Positions 1-9,261 are shown, numbered from the stretch's first letter. The stretch: DNA of 64,000 nucleotides from BMS3BBIN04 sp964552465 (GCA_964552465.1 CAZKGR010000003.1:62001-126000), one strand, 5' to 3'. Program-made: numbers and translations. Notes: generated from the letters alone by a model not told the origin.

Positions 1-815
1 AGAACGTGTTTGATCACGAGCGCCAGGGTTAGCTCTTCACCGATGGGTTGGCCGTGTTCGTTGACTATCGCCAGACGGTCACCGTCCGGATCCAGCGCGA
101 ATCCAATGTCCATGCCTTCATTGGCAACGAGATCGCAAAGATCCCCGAGGTTCTCAGGCGTGGGTTCGGCTTCACGGCCAAAGTCACCTGACAGGTCACC
201 ATGGACTTTGCGAACGTCACAACCCAAGTCGTGTAGCAGATTTGGGACGATTAAGTTGCCGACTGAATTTACACAGTCAATTGCGACACGGAATTGTGCG
301 CGACGAATAGTGGAAACGTCCACGTATTCGGATGCGAGTATGGCTTTGATATGTGCGTCAACGCCGCCGTCCTCGTGCTGCTTAAACTTGCCGAGGCGGT
401 GCACATCCATATAGTTGACATCGCCACTTTCAAACCTGCGATTTACCTCAGCGCCTTCTTCAGGTCCGAGGAAACGCCCTCGATGATCGAGGAACTTCAT
501 GGCGTTCCATGTAATCGGATTGTGGCTGGCGGTGATGCAGACTCCGCCTGCAGCCTCGAGTTGGACGACCATCAGTTCAATGGTGGGCGTGGTTGCAAGT
601 CCAAGATCGACCACATCGCATCCTGCAGATGTCAACCCTGAAAGCAGTGCGCAGCGAACCATCTCGCGGGAGGGACGTGTGTCGCCCCCGACGACAACGG
701 TTCCGCCCTTGAGAAATGTTCCGAACGCAGCACCGTATCGTGCGACCACATCGGGTGACAGACCGTCTCCGATAACGCCGCGAATCCCTGCAATGCCTGT
801 CATCAACTTCGGCAT
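1..815 (-). CDS. Phosphoglucosamine/phosphomannomutase family protein (3' part missing)
   Basis: Alpha-D-phosphohexomutase, interconverting sugar 1- and 6-phosphates for cell-envelope precursors. Seen: the N-terminal MPKLMTGIAGIRGVIGDG start typical of the family, the phosphoserine loop ITASHNP with the catalytic Ser at about residue 97, and the magnesium loop DPDGDRL at about residue 242. The ATG at 815 is preceded by a GAGAGG ribosome binding site. The frame is open to base 1, so the sugar-binding and phosphate-binding C-terminal domains lie outside the window. Substrate preference (GlmM, ManB or Pgm) cannot be decided from this half. glmS lies in the same window, so a role in UDP-GlcNAc synthesis is possible but not shown. 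Confidence 0.9.
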   Translation of the reverse strand, partial: MPKLMTGIAGIRGVIGDGLSPDVVARYGAAFGTFLKGGTVVVGGDTRPSREMVRCALLSGLTSAGCDVVDLGLATTPTIELMVVQLEAAGGVCITASHNPITWNAMKFLDHRGRFLGPEEGAEVNRRFESGDVNYMDVHRLGKFKQHEDGGVDAHIKAILASEYVDVSTIRRAQFRVAIDCVNSVGNLIVPNLLHDLGCDVRKVHGDLSGDFGREAEPTPENLGDLCDLVANEGMDIGFALDPDGDRLAIVNEHGQPIGEELTLALVIKHV

Positions 816-906
816 GCAACCTCTCAGGTCAAATCAATGGTAGGGTGAATATAAGTGTCCGACTGTTAAGGACAAAGGAAACGTGAGGATTGAATTTGGA
901 GTTGTG

Positions 907-1281
907 CTACTCATCCGGGGAGAATGCATTTGTGTAATGAGTGACCATGGGTGTCGGTTCCATGACGACGATGCAGACATCAAATCGCACTACCGGCAAC
1001 GGATCGTCCATTCCGGCGATCACATGCTTGGCGACTCTGGTGACTTGACGGCGTTTGCTGAGCGGTACCTTTTCGCTCCGCCAGACAGTGCTTTCTTCCT
1101 GCATTGAACGCACTTCGATGATCACCAGCTCATCACCATCCCACATCAGCAAGTCAATCTCACCAGCCTTATTGCGCAAGTTACGCTTAACTGGCTTGAA
1201 TCCCTTACGCTTGAGGAATCTCTCGGCGAGGTGTTCACCCTTCGCGCCGAGCAGTTTTCGTCTGTCTTTGGATTCACTCAT
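907..1281 (-). CDS. yraN: YraN/UPF0102 family protein
   Basis: A 124-residue member of the UPF0102 family, small proteins with a restriction-endonuclease-like fold and no settled role. Seen: GAKGEHLAERFLKRKGF near the N terminus and GEIDLLMWDGDELVIIEVR, which carries the E, D and ExR/K residues of that nuclease-like core. I place the start at ATG 1281, which overlaps the rnhB stop by 8 bp; a longer reading of the frame to 1455 only adds residues antisense-like to rnhB. The rnhB-yraN pairing is common in many bacteria and supports the call. Confidence 0.88.
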   Translation of the reverse strand: MSESKDRRKLLGAKGEHLAERFLKRKGFKPVKRNLRNKAGEIDLLMWDGDELVIIEVRSMQEESTVWRSEKVPLSKRRQVTRVAKHVIAGMDDPLPVVRFDVCIVVMEPTPMVTHYTNAFSPDE

Positions 1282-1990
1282 CTGGCGTCCAAAGTGGGAG
1301 GTCTCCGATCGAGACACGGTCGCCGTTATGTCTGGCAATGGTGAAAGATTGCCGATGAATCGGGCTGCGACCATATTTGAGCAATGCGCTACGGTGATCA
1401 GCGGTTGGATAGCCCTTGTGCTGCGCGAGGCCGTAAATCGGATACGCTTCCGCATATTCGGTCATGATCGCATCACGTGCGACCTTCGCCAGTATTGATG
1501 CCGCGCCAATGCTGAAACTCAGCGAATCACCCTTGACCAGGTTGAATTGTCGTCCCAGTTGGAGTGGAGGAATTCGACCGTCAACCAGCAGGACTGGATT
1601 TGTACTTCCGAGTTGGGCTGCAACTTCGTGGACTGCGTCCTTCATCGCCAAACGTGTCGCGCCAAGGATGTTGTGTTTCTCGATGATTTCAGGGTCTTTA
1701 CGGACGATGGAAAAAGCGAGCGCTGATTCTCGTATTACTTCATATGCCGCTTCACGTTGACGTTTGGTCAGCTGTTTCGAATCGCCTATGCCCGGGATGA
1801 TCGTGTCTGACGCAAACGCTGCGGCTGCGGCGACAACTGGACCGGCAAGGGGTCCTCGTCCAGCTTCATCCACTCCGATAACCACCGATTCGCCCCGCGA
1901 CCAATGCTCTAATTCTGGCCCAAATATGCCGCCAGGCACGCTTGCCAGCTCCTGATTGCTGTTGAATCTGCGTCGTTGGGTCGCGTTCAT
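1274..1990 (-). CDS. rnhB: Ribonuclease HII
   Basis: Cleaves the RNA strand of RNA-DNA hybrids and initiates removal of misincorporated ribonucleotides. The 238-residue protein has the diagnostic GVDEAGRGPLAGPVV motif with the catalytic Asp41-Glu42 pair, followed by LLVDGRIPP and the DSLSFSIGAASILAKVARD segment holding further acidic and structural residues. The first 30 residues are a short non-conserved extension. Its stop overlaps the yraN start, so the two are translationally coupled. Confidence 0.93.
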   Translation of the reverse strand: MNATQRRRFNSNQELASVPGGIFGPELEHWSRGESVVIGVDEAGRGPLAGPVVAAAAAFASDTIIPGIGDSKQLTKRQREAAYEVIRESALAFSIVRKDPEIIEKHNILGATRLAMKDAVHEVAAQLGSTNPVLLVDGRIPPLQLGRQFNLVKGDSLSFSIGAASILAKVARDAIMTEYAEAYPIYGLAQHKGYPTADHRSALLKYGRSPIHRQSFTIARHNGDRVSIGDLPLWTPDE

Positions 1991-2118
1991 TCTCTGAATT
2001 GTAGTTTTGGAGTAATGGAACCGTTGAGACGCTAGCGTATAAGAAGAAGATCATACCAGCGACGTCGCACATCTATATTCTGTTCGCGAATCAAGATAAG
2101 CAAGAGGTTGGGCCAGAT

Positions 2119-2961
2119 ATGCGAGAGACACACGATCCAGATATTCGTCCGATCATTGACCAGATTAGCGCCAAGATAACCGAACTCCCGCGAATTGCAG
2201 TGGTTACGGGTAGTGGCCTGGCAGCGCTTGCTGATAACGTAAGCGACCCGGACATAATCCCGACCGGCGAATTGGATGGTTATCCGAAAAGCACAGTTTC
2301 CGGTCACCCGGGCCGATTGCTCTTCGGACGTATTGACGATACACCGGTGATGGTTGTTCAAGGCCGAGTGCATTACTACGAAGGCTATCCCATGCACGAT
2401 GTCGTTATCCCGGTGCGGGTTGCGGCCGCATTGGGATGCAAGGCGATAGTGCTGACCACGGCGTCTGGGGGGATTGCTGATCATCTGGTTCCGGGTGATC
2501 TGGTGCGCATTTATGATCAGGTAAATCTGATGGGGACGAATCCGTTGATCGGCCAGCGGTGGGGATTCGATCAATTCCCCGATATGACCCGCGCATACAA
2601 TCCGGATCTGGGTAAACTGTTGCATCAGGTGGGAGATGATCTCGGTGTTGAGATCAAGGAAGGTGTGTTTGGCGGGCTGACCGGCCCGAGCTTCGAGACA
2701 CCGGCGGAAATCCGTTACCTGAAGACTATTGGCGTGGATTCAGTGTCCATGTCGACGGCACCGGAAGTAATCGCTGCTTCACGTCTGAAGCTCCCGATTC
2801 TGGGCATAACCTACATCTCGAACTCGGCAGCCGGAATCACTGGCGAGCCGTTGACGCATGAAGAAGTCACCGAGATGGGCGCGCAGGTGGGGGAGAAGTT
2901 CAGCCGCTTACTTCGCGCATTGGTGCCAGTGATTGACCGCGAGTTCGATCCGGGGTTTTAG
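2119..2961 (+). CDS. punA: Purine nucleoside phosphorylase (inosine-guanosine type)
   Basis: Phosphorolysis of purine (deoxy)nucleosides to the base and (deoxy)ribose 1-phosphate in purine salvage. The 280-residue length fits the trimeric PNP family. Seen: VVTGSGLAAL for phosphate binding, GRVHYYEGYPMHDVV, LTTASGGI, GPSFETPAEIRYL with the purine-site Glu, and SMSTAPEVIAASRL followed by ISNSAAG with the base-binding Asn region. It is divergent from rnhB and ends in a clear Rho-independent terminator at 2998-3030. The symbol could equally be deoD-like/pnp; the family assignment is firm. Confidence 0.9.
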   Translation: MRETHDPDIRPIIDQISAKITELPRIAVVTGSGLAALADNVSDPDIIPTGELDGYPKSTVSGHPGRLLFGRIDDTPVMVVQGRVHYYEGYPMHDVVIPVRVAAALGCKAIVLTTASGGIADHLVPGDLVRIYDQVNLMGTNPLIGQRWGFDQFPDMTRAYNPDLGKLLHQVGDDLGVEIKEGVFGGLTGPSFETPAEIRYLKTIGVDSVSMSTAPEVIAASRLKLPILGITYISNSAAGITGEPLTHEEVTEMGAQVGEKFSRLLRALVPVIDREFDPGF

Positions 2962-2997
2962 GATCGATCTTCACTCGTGTTAATCCGTAGTATATAC

Positions 2998-3030
2998 CCC
3001 TGTTGGCTGGTCCAACAGGGTTTTGTTGGT
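2998..3030 (+). terminator. Rho-independent terminator of the purine phosphorylase gene
   Basis: CCCTGTTGG and CCAACAGGG form a perfect 9-bp stem around a 5-nt loop, followed by TTTTGTTGG. It starts 36 bp after the punA stop. Confidence 0.8.
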
Positions 3031-3099
3031 TGCGTCTAGTATCGAATCCAACAGGACCACATCAGACGAGCTAACGGGGGTATGACACCGTATGAGAAA

Positions 3100-3123
3100 C
3101 CCGACTTGACGTAGCAAGTCGGG
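3100..3123. repeat. REP-like hairpin, CCCGACTTG family
   Basis: CCCGACTTG, six bases, then CAAGTCGGG: a 9-bp perfect hairpin in the convergent gap between punA and rluD. The same stem recurs twice at 59256-59329, which makes it a dispersed repeat and not just a local terminator. There is no T-tract on either side. Confidence 0.6.
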
Positions 3124-3251
3124 CCACCCAGGCTTAGTACTTATCCACACATTTCTCACTAATCTCCATAAACGCAATAACGCATACTATGTTCAATCAA
3201 CTCGTTAAGTAAATCTCAGAACTGGAGTGTATGAGAGGTGATCCGGATCGG

Positions 3252-4256
3252 TTAATTCGGAATCGCACTCCGCAAGCGGTCGACTATTTGCTGCATATCA
3301 TCGGGCAGATCGCTGGTAAAGCGGACTGTTTCGCCAGTTCCCGGGTGGGTGAATGCGAGCAGGTGCGCGTGCAATGCCTGACGAGGTAAATCGGCGAGCA
3401 ATTCACGCCCAAGGTCGCGCTGGTAGGATGTCAATCGCGCGAGTCCGTGCATTCTTCCCCCGTACGTGTTGTCGCCGAATACCGGATGCCCGATGTGCGC
3501 CAGGTGAACACGGATCTGGTGAGTACGACCGGTTTCAAGTCGCAACGCGATCAAGGTGACGAATCCGAACCGTTCGTGGACTTTCCAGTGTGTGACCGCG
3601 CGCTTACCATTTTCAACCACTGCGTATTTCTTCCTGTCGCCGAGATGGCGACCGAGCGGCGCGTCAACTGTTCCCCGATCTTTGCGCAAATCCCCCCATA
3701 CAAGCGCGACATATTCCCGTTCGATATCGTGGTCATGAAAGGTTTTGCCGAGTACTGTCATCGCATTTTCATTACGTGCGACCACCATCACGCCGGACGT
3801 GTCCTTGTCGAGACGGTGGACGATGCCGGGACGGTGCGTCGGTCCGCTGGGAACAGGTAGATCCTGATAGCGGCCGAGCAGTGCGTTGACAAGGGTGCCT
3901 TCGCTGTGCCCGGCTGCGGGATGTACGACCATGCCGGCCGCTTTGTTGAGCACGAGGATGTCATCGTCCTCGTAAAGTATGTCCAGCGGAATATCTTCCG
4001 GGCCTGCCGGTGGTCGTGGTGGATGCGGAAAGGTGACTTCGATGGTCGATCCAGGTGGGACGATTACCGAGGCTTTGCTCGGAGCTCCGTTGAGCAGCAC
4101 AGCATCGTCACTTATCAGCCGTTGCACACGGTTTCGGCTGATCTTCGGAAGCCGTGTTGTGATCAGCACATCCAGACGTTCGCCTGCGGAATAGCCGTCT
4201 TCAACTTGCAGGGTTACGCGGTTGACGCCGTCCTCTGGGATCTCCGGATTCTTCAT
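3252..4256 (-). CDS. rluD: RluD-family 23S rRNA pseudouridine synthase
   Basis: Isomerises uridines to pseudouridine in large-subunit rRNA. The 334-residue protein has an N-terminal S4 RNA-binding domain (about residues 20-85, with RLDVLITTRLPKISRNRVQRLI), then the RluA/RluD catalytic domain with GMVVHPAAG, the catalytic motif HRLDKDTSGVMVVA (Asp150) and LETGRTHQIRVHLAHIGHP. Length and order match RluD. It is divergent from the MFS gene at 4386, with a 9-bp inverted repeat between them. Confidence 0.92.
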   Translation of the reverse strand: MKNPEIPEDGVNRVTLQVEDGYSAGERLDVLITTRLPKISRNRVQRLISDDAVLLNGAPSKASVIVPPGSTIEVTFPHPPRPPAGPEDIPLDILYEDDDILVLNKAAGMVVHPAAGHSEGTLVNALLGRYQDLPVPSGPTHRPGIVHRLDKDTSGVMVVARNENAMTVLGKTFHDHDIEREYVALVWGDLRKDRGTVDAPLGRHLGDRKKYAVVENGKRAVTHWKVHERFGFVTLIALRLETGRTHQIRVHLAHIGHPVFGDNTYGGRMHGLARLTSYQRDLGRELLADLPRQALHAHLLAFTHPGTGETVRFTSDLPDDMQQIVDRLRSAIPN

Positions 4257-4299
4257 GTTGGAAGGTATGAATGTGCGGGGGGTTCAGGCACTTGTTGTG

Positions 4300-4336
4300 T
4301 GCGCTCGCTCCGAGTAGGGAATTGCTTGCGAGCGCA
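4300..4336. promoter_or_regulatory. Inverted repeat between divergent rluD and MFS gene
   Basis: TGCGCTCGC and GCGAGCGCA form a perfect 9-bp inverted repeat separated by 19 bases, in the 129-bp gap between divergently transcribed genes. It could be an operator or a leader hairpin; nothing in the sequence decides. Confidence 0.35.
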
Positions 4337-4385
4337 TGAGCAACCGTGCATTTTACAGCCTCACTTCAATGACTGGACCCGGTAG

Positions 4386-5588
4386 ATGCAACGAATCCTG
4401 CGAGTGTTTGCAATGCGTGACGATCTGTCGCGTGCTCTAATCGCGACGATGTTCTTCGGCGCGGCTGGCGGGATCTTGATGTCGATTCTGAACAATTACC
4501 TCTCCGATGTGCATGTGTTAGACGCTTCTGCGCGCGGTTGGCTCGAATTCCCTCGCGAACTTCCTGGTTTCCTGATACTGCTGATATCCGGCGCTCTGCT
4601 TACGGTCATGCGTGAGACGAAGATGGGCGCGTTGGCGATGATCTTCACCGCGATCGGCGGATTGGGATTGGCGTGGTGGGCGCCGAATGTGTCGTGGTTG
4701 GTGGTGTTCGTGATCATCTGGTCGCTTGGGGATCACATCATCTTCGCGGTCGAAGGCCCGATTGGTTTGAAGCTGGCGAAAGAAGGCGGGGAAGGGCGAA
4801 GATTGGGCCATTTCGGTGGATTCCGTAACCTCGGGACAATTGTCGGCGTTGGCGTGATCTACCTGTTGAGCAAATGGATCGGTCCGCGCTACGATGTGTT
4901 TTTCACCCTGGTGGCAATCGCAGCATTGATGGCAGGTGTGTTGTACATGATGTTGAAGGTCGGGAAGGGTGAACGTTCCCGCCGTCTCGTTTTCCGCAAA
5001 CGGTACAGCATTTTCTACGCGATCAGCGCGCTGTTCGGGATACGCAAGCAGATCTTCTTCGCGTTTGGGACGTGGGTGCTGGTATCCCTGCACGATGTCC
5101 CGGTTTCGACGATAGCGTTGCTCTACTTCATCGCCGCGACTCTTGGTGTTGTTTTCCGTCCACTGCTTGGCGACATCATCGACTGGCTGGGCGAACGGGT
5201 TGTTCTGGCGGCAGATGAAATATTGCTCATATTGGTATGTATGGCGTACGCGTTCGCGTCAGATTTGTTTGCTGGGAATGTGGCGTTGTATGTGCTATAT
5301 GGCGCATATATCATGGACAGTATACTGTTCGCATTGCGGATCGCGCGTACGACCTACCTGAAGAAAATTGCGGAGCATCCATCACACATCACACCAACGA
5401 TATCGATGGGAATCACGATTGATCACATCGTTGCCATGAGTTTGCCGGTTCTATCTGGATATATCTGGGAGATGTACGGGTATCGCTGGGTGTTCATCCT
5501 CTCGGCGGGGATTGCACTGATCGGATTCTTCGTTTGTCTGCAAATACACATACCAGACCAGAGATCGCGCGAAGTAGTGCAGGATTAA
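4386..5588 (+). CDS. Major facilitator superfamily transporter
   Basis: A 400-residue integral membrane protein with about 12 hydrophobic segments arranged in two halves joined by a basic loop (KVGKGERSRRLVFRKR, near residue 200), the normal MFS layout. No substrate-specific motif was recognised. The phrase ISMGITIDHIVAMSLPVLSG near the C terminus and FGGFRNLGTIVGVG near residue 150 resemble a family often annotated simply as MFS transporters in FCB bacteria. It converges with the beta-barrel gene, the stops lying 6 bp apart. Confidence 0.8.
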   Translation: MQRILRVFAMRDDLSRALIATMFFGAAGGILMSILNNYLSDVHVLDASARGWLEFPRELPGFLILLISGALLTVMRETKMGALAMIFTAIGGLGLAWWAPNVSWLVVFVIIWSLGDHIIFAVEGPIGLKLAKEGGEGRRLGHFGGFRNLGTIVGVGVIYLLSKWIGPRYDVFFTLVAIAALMAGVLYMMLKVGKGERSRRLVFRKRYSIFYAISALFGIRKQIFFAFGTWVLVSLHDVPVSTIALLYFIAATLGVVFRPLLGDIIDWLGERVVLAADEILLILVCMAYAFASDLFAGNVALYVLYGAYIMDSILFALRIARTTYLKKIAEHPSHITPTISMGITIDHIVAMSLPVLSGYIWEMYGYRWVFILSAGIALIGFFVCLQIHIPDQRSREVVQD

Positions 5589-5594
5589 TTCTGA

Positions 5595-6749
5595 TCACAA
5601 GATGGCGTAGCTGAGCTGGAGCATCGCACGGATCGAGTCGAAATCCTTCGCTTCGACAACCCAGTCGAGCGGGGAGTCGGTGCGGCGCAGTTCATATTGA
5701 ATGACTGGCCCGAGACGCAGGCCATCAGCAACCTTGGTCATCGCGTTCATGCTTAGCAGGTAGTGGTGGTGGGCACGTCCAGCGTGCACTGGATCAACCG
5801 TGATATTTCGATCAGTTGAGTAGAATCGGTAGCGCATACGTGCCATCAGTTCTATGTCAATCCGGTTTGGCAGCAGGTCACGAATCTTGATATCCGCCAG
5901 CAGTTCATACCACTCTTCGCCATAGCTACCATCACCATACTCCGAGTCAACGGATTCAGCCCCATCACCAATACCACCCGGGATGTTGTTTTCTGAGAAC
6001 CCGGTGTTGTCATTCCATCGACGCTTAACAATCCCGGTTAATGTTATGGTATTGTTGAACTTGTAACGGGCGTCGAAACGGACACCCCAGCCTTCCGAAT
6101 CATATTCAGTGAAATACTTGTTGTAGAAAATGGTGAACAGTTCGTACCGCGCGCTTACACGTAAACCTTTGTGCATTTCTGGCGAATATTGAAGACCAGC
6201 GCCACCCAGCGTGTAATCAAACTGGGTTCCGATCACTTGACCCGTGTCGCGGTCGTAGTAGTCACGAAGATATCGTTCCGGGATGTACATGTAGCTGGCA
6301 ATAATGTCTGCCCGTTCGAAAATGTCATGGCTGAAATACGCCGAATGAACCGGGCGATCGTTGTAAGCGTTGTTAGCATACGACTTATAGCGGAAAGTGT
6401 AGGAGATGCTGCCATCGCGCCAGCCCCACAGCTTGGGCAGGTTCAGACGGGTTCTGATGCCAAAAGTCTGTACCAGGTCATCATACGATGTAACATCTGT
6501 AGCTAACGGTAGAAGGTTGTCCGAGTATCGGTCAATGTCGTTCTCAGACAGCTCGAGGATGTTGTTATCGTAGCCGCCTTCGTACAGCAATTGCAAGCTG
6601 GTTGCTTCTTGCCAATCCCACTGTTCTTTCTCTGCGTGCGTTTTTTCGCAAAACACAAGAAACAGGGAAAGTGCTAAAATAACGAAAATCAACAAGTTTA
6701 ACCTGCGCTGAGTGAGCGCATTCAGCGGATTCTTTGCGCTCAGCCGCAT
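5595..6749 (-). CDS. Predicted outer-membrane beta-barrel protein, last gene of the pgs cluster
   Basis: 384 residues beginning with a basic stretch and a hydrophobic segment (LNLLIFVILALSLFLVFC), consistent with a signal peptide, then a mature region rich in alternating polar/aromatic strands such as SISYTFRYKSY, GLQYSPEMHKGLRVSARYELF, MARMRYRFYS and a C-terminal strand AMLQLSYAIL. That pattern suggests an outer-membrane barrel of perhaps 14-18 strands. It ends in Leu instead of the usual terminal Phe. Its ATG shares one base with the preceding stop (TAATG), so it is translationally coupled to the fourth gene of the pgs operon. I do not recognise the family; a role as outer-membrane exit or anchor for the polymer is inference from context. 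Confidence 0.6.
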   Translation of the reverse strand: MRLSAKNPLNALTQRRLNLLIFVILALSLFLVFCEKTHAEKEQWDWQEATSLQLLYEGGYDNNILELSENDIDRYSDNLLPLATDVTSYDDLVQTFGIRTRLNLPKLWGWRDGSISYTFRYKSYANNAYNDRPVHSAYFSHDIFERADIIASYMYIPERYLRDYYDRDTGQVIGTQFDYTLGGAGLQYSPEMHKGLRVSARYELFTIFYNKYFTEYDSEGWGVRFDARYKFNNTITLTGIVKRRWNDNTGFSENNIPGGIGDGAESVDSEYGDGSYGEEWYELLADIKIRDLLPNRIDIELMARMRYRFYSTDRNITVDPVHAGRAHHHYLLSMNAMTKVADGLRLGPVIQYELRRTDSPLDWVVEAKDFDSIRAMLQLSYAIL

Positions 6750-7666
6750 TACTTCGCCTCCCTCGCCAGGTCAGATTCGGGGATGAAGAAGCGGAGAATG
6801 GATTCGTATTCGTTTTCCGGCAGGTCGAAGGTGTAGATGTGGTTGCCTTCCGGGACGCTGATGTAGAGGTCATCACCCCGTGTTGGACGGCGGTCTGGAT
6901 GGTCCGGCAGTACCGCAACTTCAGATGCTGATGTGTTGATCAGAACGGTACGCTTGAGCACGCTGTCTTCGTAAATCGCCAGCGGAAATTTGATTTCCCG
7001 GCGCATGTGATCTTCCATCATCACACGGGTCAGTACTTTAATCACGGTCGGACCGTTGACTGCGACTTCGAGGTTGCCTTTCGGATCAACGCCATAATAT
7101 GTCAGTTCGCGTTCACGCACGCTGACGGTAACTGGATTGTTATATCGGCTGGGTGTGTAGACGACGAAATTTTCGTCCTTGATGGTCTCAAAGCGGTCTC
7201 GTTGGAGCCGGAAATAGACAGACATTGGGGCGTCATCATCCAGCGCAATGTAGATGCGCTTGGCGGCGCTGGGAATACGCTTTTCGATGATTCGTTCGTC
7301 GCCCGCGACATCATCGTTTCCGTTCAATTGGACTCGATTGTCGCTTGTGGTTGCTCGCGCGAACAGGCGCATGTTGTCATCATCGTAGCCAATCCGGAAA
7401 GAGTAAATGAATTCGTCAGAGGCAGAGTCGGCAATGTCAGCACGTGTGATCACTCGGATGTGGTCATGGGCAGCGATATCGTAATACATCGACTGACCTG
7501 GTTTCAATCGATGATAGATCCGCTCATGGTCGACGATATCGAATGAAACAGCGTGTTTGTCGTTTTCCGGAGCGAGGGTAACCCACTCATACGCCTGCAC
7601 AGGCAGAGCACTGAATCCCAGCAGGACAAGTAGAGCAGTCGTCCCCCAAACAGCAATCTTCTTCAT
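6749..7666 (-). CDS. Secreted protein of unknown family in the pgs cluster
   Basis: 305 residues from ATG 7666, chosen because a GAGGAAG ribosome binding site precedes it and the N terminus MKKIAVWGTTALLVLLGFSA is a textbook signal peptide ending at VQA-Y; a longer frame to 7786 has no signal. The mature protein is hydrophilic, acidic and predicted all-beta (VNGPTVIKVLTRVMMEDHM, FRLQRDRFETIKDENFVVY). No known domain is recognised. It lies 16 bp after pgsW and overlaps the barrel gene by one base, so it should work with them in the periplasm, for example as a polymer-binding or barrel-docking protein (inference). Confidence 0.6.
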   Translation of the reverse strand: MKKIAVWGTTALLVLLGFSALPVQAYEWVTLAPENDKHAVSFDIVDHERIYHRLKPGQSMYYDIAAHDHIRVITRADIADSASDEFIYSFRIGYDDDNMRLFARATTSDNRVQLNGNDDVAGDERIIEKRIPSAAKRIYIALDDDAPMSVYFRLQRDRFETIKDENFVVYTPSRYNNPVTVSVRERELTYYGVDPKGNLEVAVNGPTVIKVLTRVMMEDHMRREIKFPLAIYEDSVLKRTVLINTSASEVAVLPDHPDRRPTRGDDLYISVPEGNHIYTFDLPENEYESILRFFIPESDLAREAK

Positions 7667-7682
7667 GGCTTCCTCGTCAAAA

Positions 7683-8816
7683 CTACAAGAGTGTGTCCGG
7701 ATCAGCACCCGGGCGATCAATGCGTTGTGCCTTCCTGTCGAAAAACAACACGATGATAAGGGTTGACAGGACGATGAGCAAGGCAATAATGGTTACGGTT
7801 AAATTATATCGTACCTCGCTGAACAATCTACCCACACCAGGCTCAGGTAACGGATTTGGTGATAGCGGAAGATGGAAATTGTCAGCAATTGATGTAATGT
7901 TGACAACATTCAGTACCGGGATTCCGCGCATATTCATCGCGTGAACTACTCCCCGGCGGGGGTAGTTGACGCTTGGGAGACGGTCCGTTATTCCCTCTCC
8001 GATCAATTCGCCATTTCTTGAATGCCCGAGACTGACCACTCCGCCGCCGATGTTCACGTACAACTTGTAGTCGTTGGCCGGGTAAACGTCATCATAGACA
8101 TGCATTCTTGTTGCAACCGCTTCTTCAATGTTTTCGTCAAAGAGCAGTGGCATGTCGTTTCGTTCTATAGCTTGATGCAGCAGATCACGTCCACGGGGAG
8201 AGAGCTGACGTCCGATGTCATCGCCACCTCCGATACTGGCGGCGATCGATTGATATTTCATCAATCCTGAACGCGTGAGAATGCTCTCCATATCGAGCCA
8301 GGTGAAGTTGGGATCGTTGGCACCCCATGAGGAAGCGCCTGCTGACGCAATTACTACCGGATGAATTCCCAATGCTTCAGTGGCAGCATATACCGCGAGG
8401 TTCATTCCTGGCAATGATCCGGTCAAACCAACTGCGATCACATCTCCGGATTCAAGACCGGCAGAGTAGAAATAGTCGACCATGGCTGCTGCCATGTTCG
8501 GATTCAACGCAGTCCACTTGGCTTCGAGATCGCCTGTTTCAGTCGTGATTGGTGAGAACTGTTGTCCGATCAGGGTAGATGCGTTCGGATCGTTGATATC
8601 ATCAATGAAGTCGACCTGCGGGTATTTGCTTGCACGCAGGGTATCCATGGCGGTGTTCATCCACTCCGCGGCGATCAGTTTTTCGTCGTACACCGATGAA
8701 AGGCGCACAACCCTGGAGTGGTTTGCCCACAGGTACATGACCAGTGAAACGATGGTCAGCACAATAAGTGTCCAGCTCGAGCGCATGGATGGGCGGAAGT
8801 TTCGTGCCTTAAGCAA
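7683..8816 (-). CDS. pgsW: Poly-gamma-glutamate system protein PgsW-like
   Basis: 377 residues with one membrane segment near residues 13-30 and a second near the C terminus (about 343-362) followed by a short basic tail. The large middle domain contains VGLTGSLPGMNLAVYAATEALGI and SAGASSWGANDPNFTWLDME. This is the third gene in pgsB-pgsC-pgsW clusters, annotated elsewhere as 'poly-gamma-glutamate system protein'; its biochemical role is unknown. The probable start is TTG 8816, overlapping the pgsC stop by 8 bp, with GGGAAG just upstream. It replaces the PgsA/CapA phosphoesterase-like partner of Bacillus, which is absent here. Confidence 0.75.
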   Translation of the reverse strand: MLKARNFRPSMRSSWTLIVLTIVSLVMYLWANHSRVVRLSSVYDEKLIAAEWMNTAMDTLRASKYPQVDFIDDINDPNASTLIGQQFSPITTETGDLEAKWTALNPNMAAAMVDYFYSAGLESGDVIAVGLTGSLPGMNLAVYAATEALGIHPVVIASAGASSWGANDPNFTWLDMESILTRSGLMKYQSIAASIGGGDDIGRQLSPRGRDLLHQAIERNDMPLLFDENIEEAVATRMHVYDDVYPANDYKLYVNIGGGVVSLGHSRNGELIGEGITDRLPSVNYPRRGVVHAMNMRGIPVLNVVNITSIADNFHLPLSPNPLPEPGVGRLFSEVRYNLTVTIIALLIVLSTLIIVLFFDRKAQRIDRPGADPDTLL

Positions 8817-9261
8817 TGATCTTCCCTCCCAGGATCAACATAACCAGCAGGCGTACAACGACGGATGCAATCGTCACCGCCGCAATGGTTCGTAGAATTC
8901 CCTGGCGCTCAAACCAGTTGGCGATCAAGCCTGGGATGATGTACCCGATAGCTTCGAGTCGAACATCCGAGATCATGTACACCGGGTCGGCGATAAAATT
9001 TCTCATCGCAGCACCGAAGACGAACCCGAACAGAATGGCAAGTACCATCCGTCTACGGCCATAAATGAAGACGAACAACGATGTCAAACGGACCGCGCCA
9101 AAGGTCACGAAAGCAACGAGCAGCGTCCCGGCAAGGGTCCAGATGTTGTTCAAGTTGAGTGCGATATACCCCGGCACGACGATACCTCCGGCCGCCACGC
9201 CGAAGATCTCCGCGAAAACGAGGCTGAACGCAACGCCCAATCCGACTGCGATCTCAACCAT
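8809..9261 (-). CDS. pgsC: Poly-gamma-glutamate biosynthesis protein PgsC/CapC
   Basis: A 150-residue polytopic membrane protein, the same length as Bacillus PgsC/CapC. It begins MVEIAVGLGVAFSLVFAEIFGVAAGGIVVPGYIAL, close to the family N terminus with its GxxVPGYxAL motif, and has five or so hydrophobic segments. PgsC forms the membrane core with PgsB for ATP-dependent glutamate polymerisation and transfer. The start overlaps the pgsB stop by 8 bp. Confidence 0.88.
   Translation of the reverse strand: MVEIAVGLGVAFSLVFAEIFGVAAGGIVVPGYIALNLNNIWTLAGTLLVAFVTFGAVRLTSLFVFIYGRRRMVLAILFGFVFGAAMRNFIADPVYMISDVRLEAIGYIIPGLIANWFERQGILRTIAAVTIASVVVRLLVMLILGGKIIA

Noticed and set aside
294..843. Plus-strand frames over the phosphohexomutase gene
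   Set aside because: The minus-strand reading has a continuous family-specific protein with the Ser and Asp loops; the others are antisense shadows.
2980..3177. 65-residue minus-strand frame between punA and rluD
   Set aside because: It spans the punA terminator and a REP-like hairpin; no start signal.
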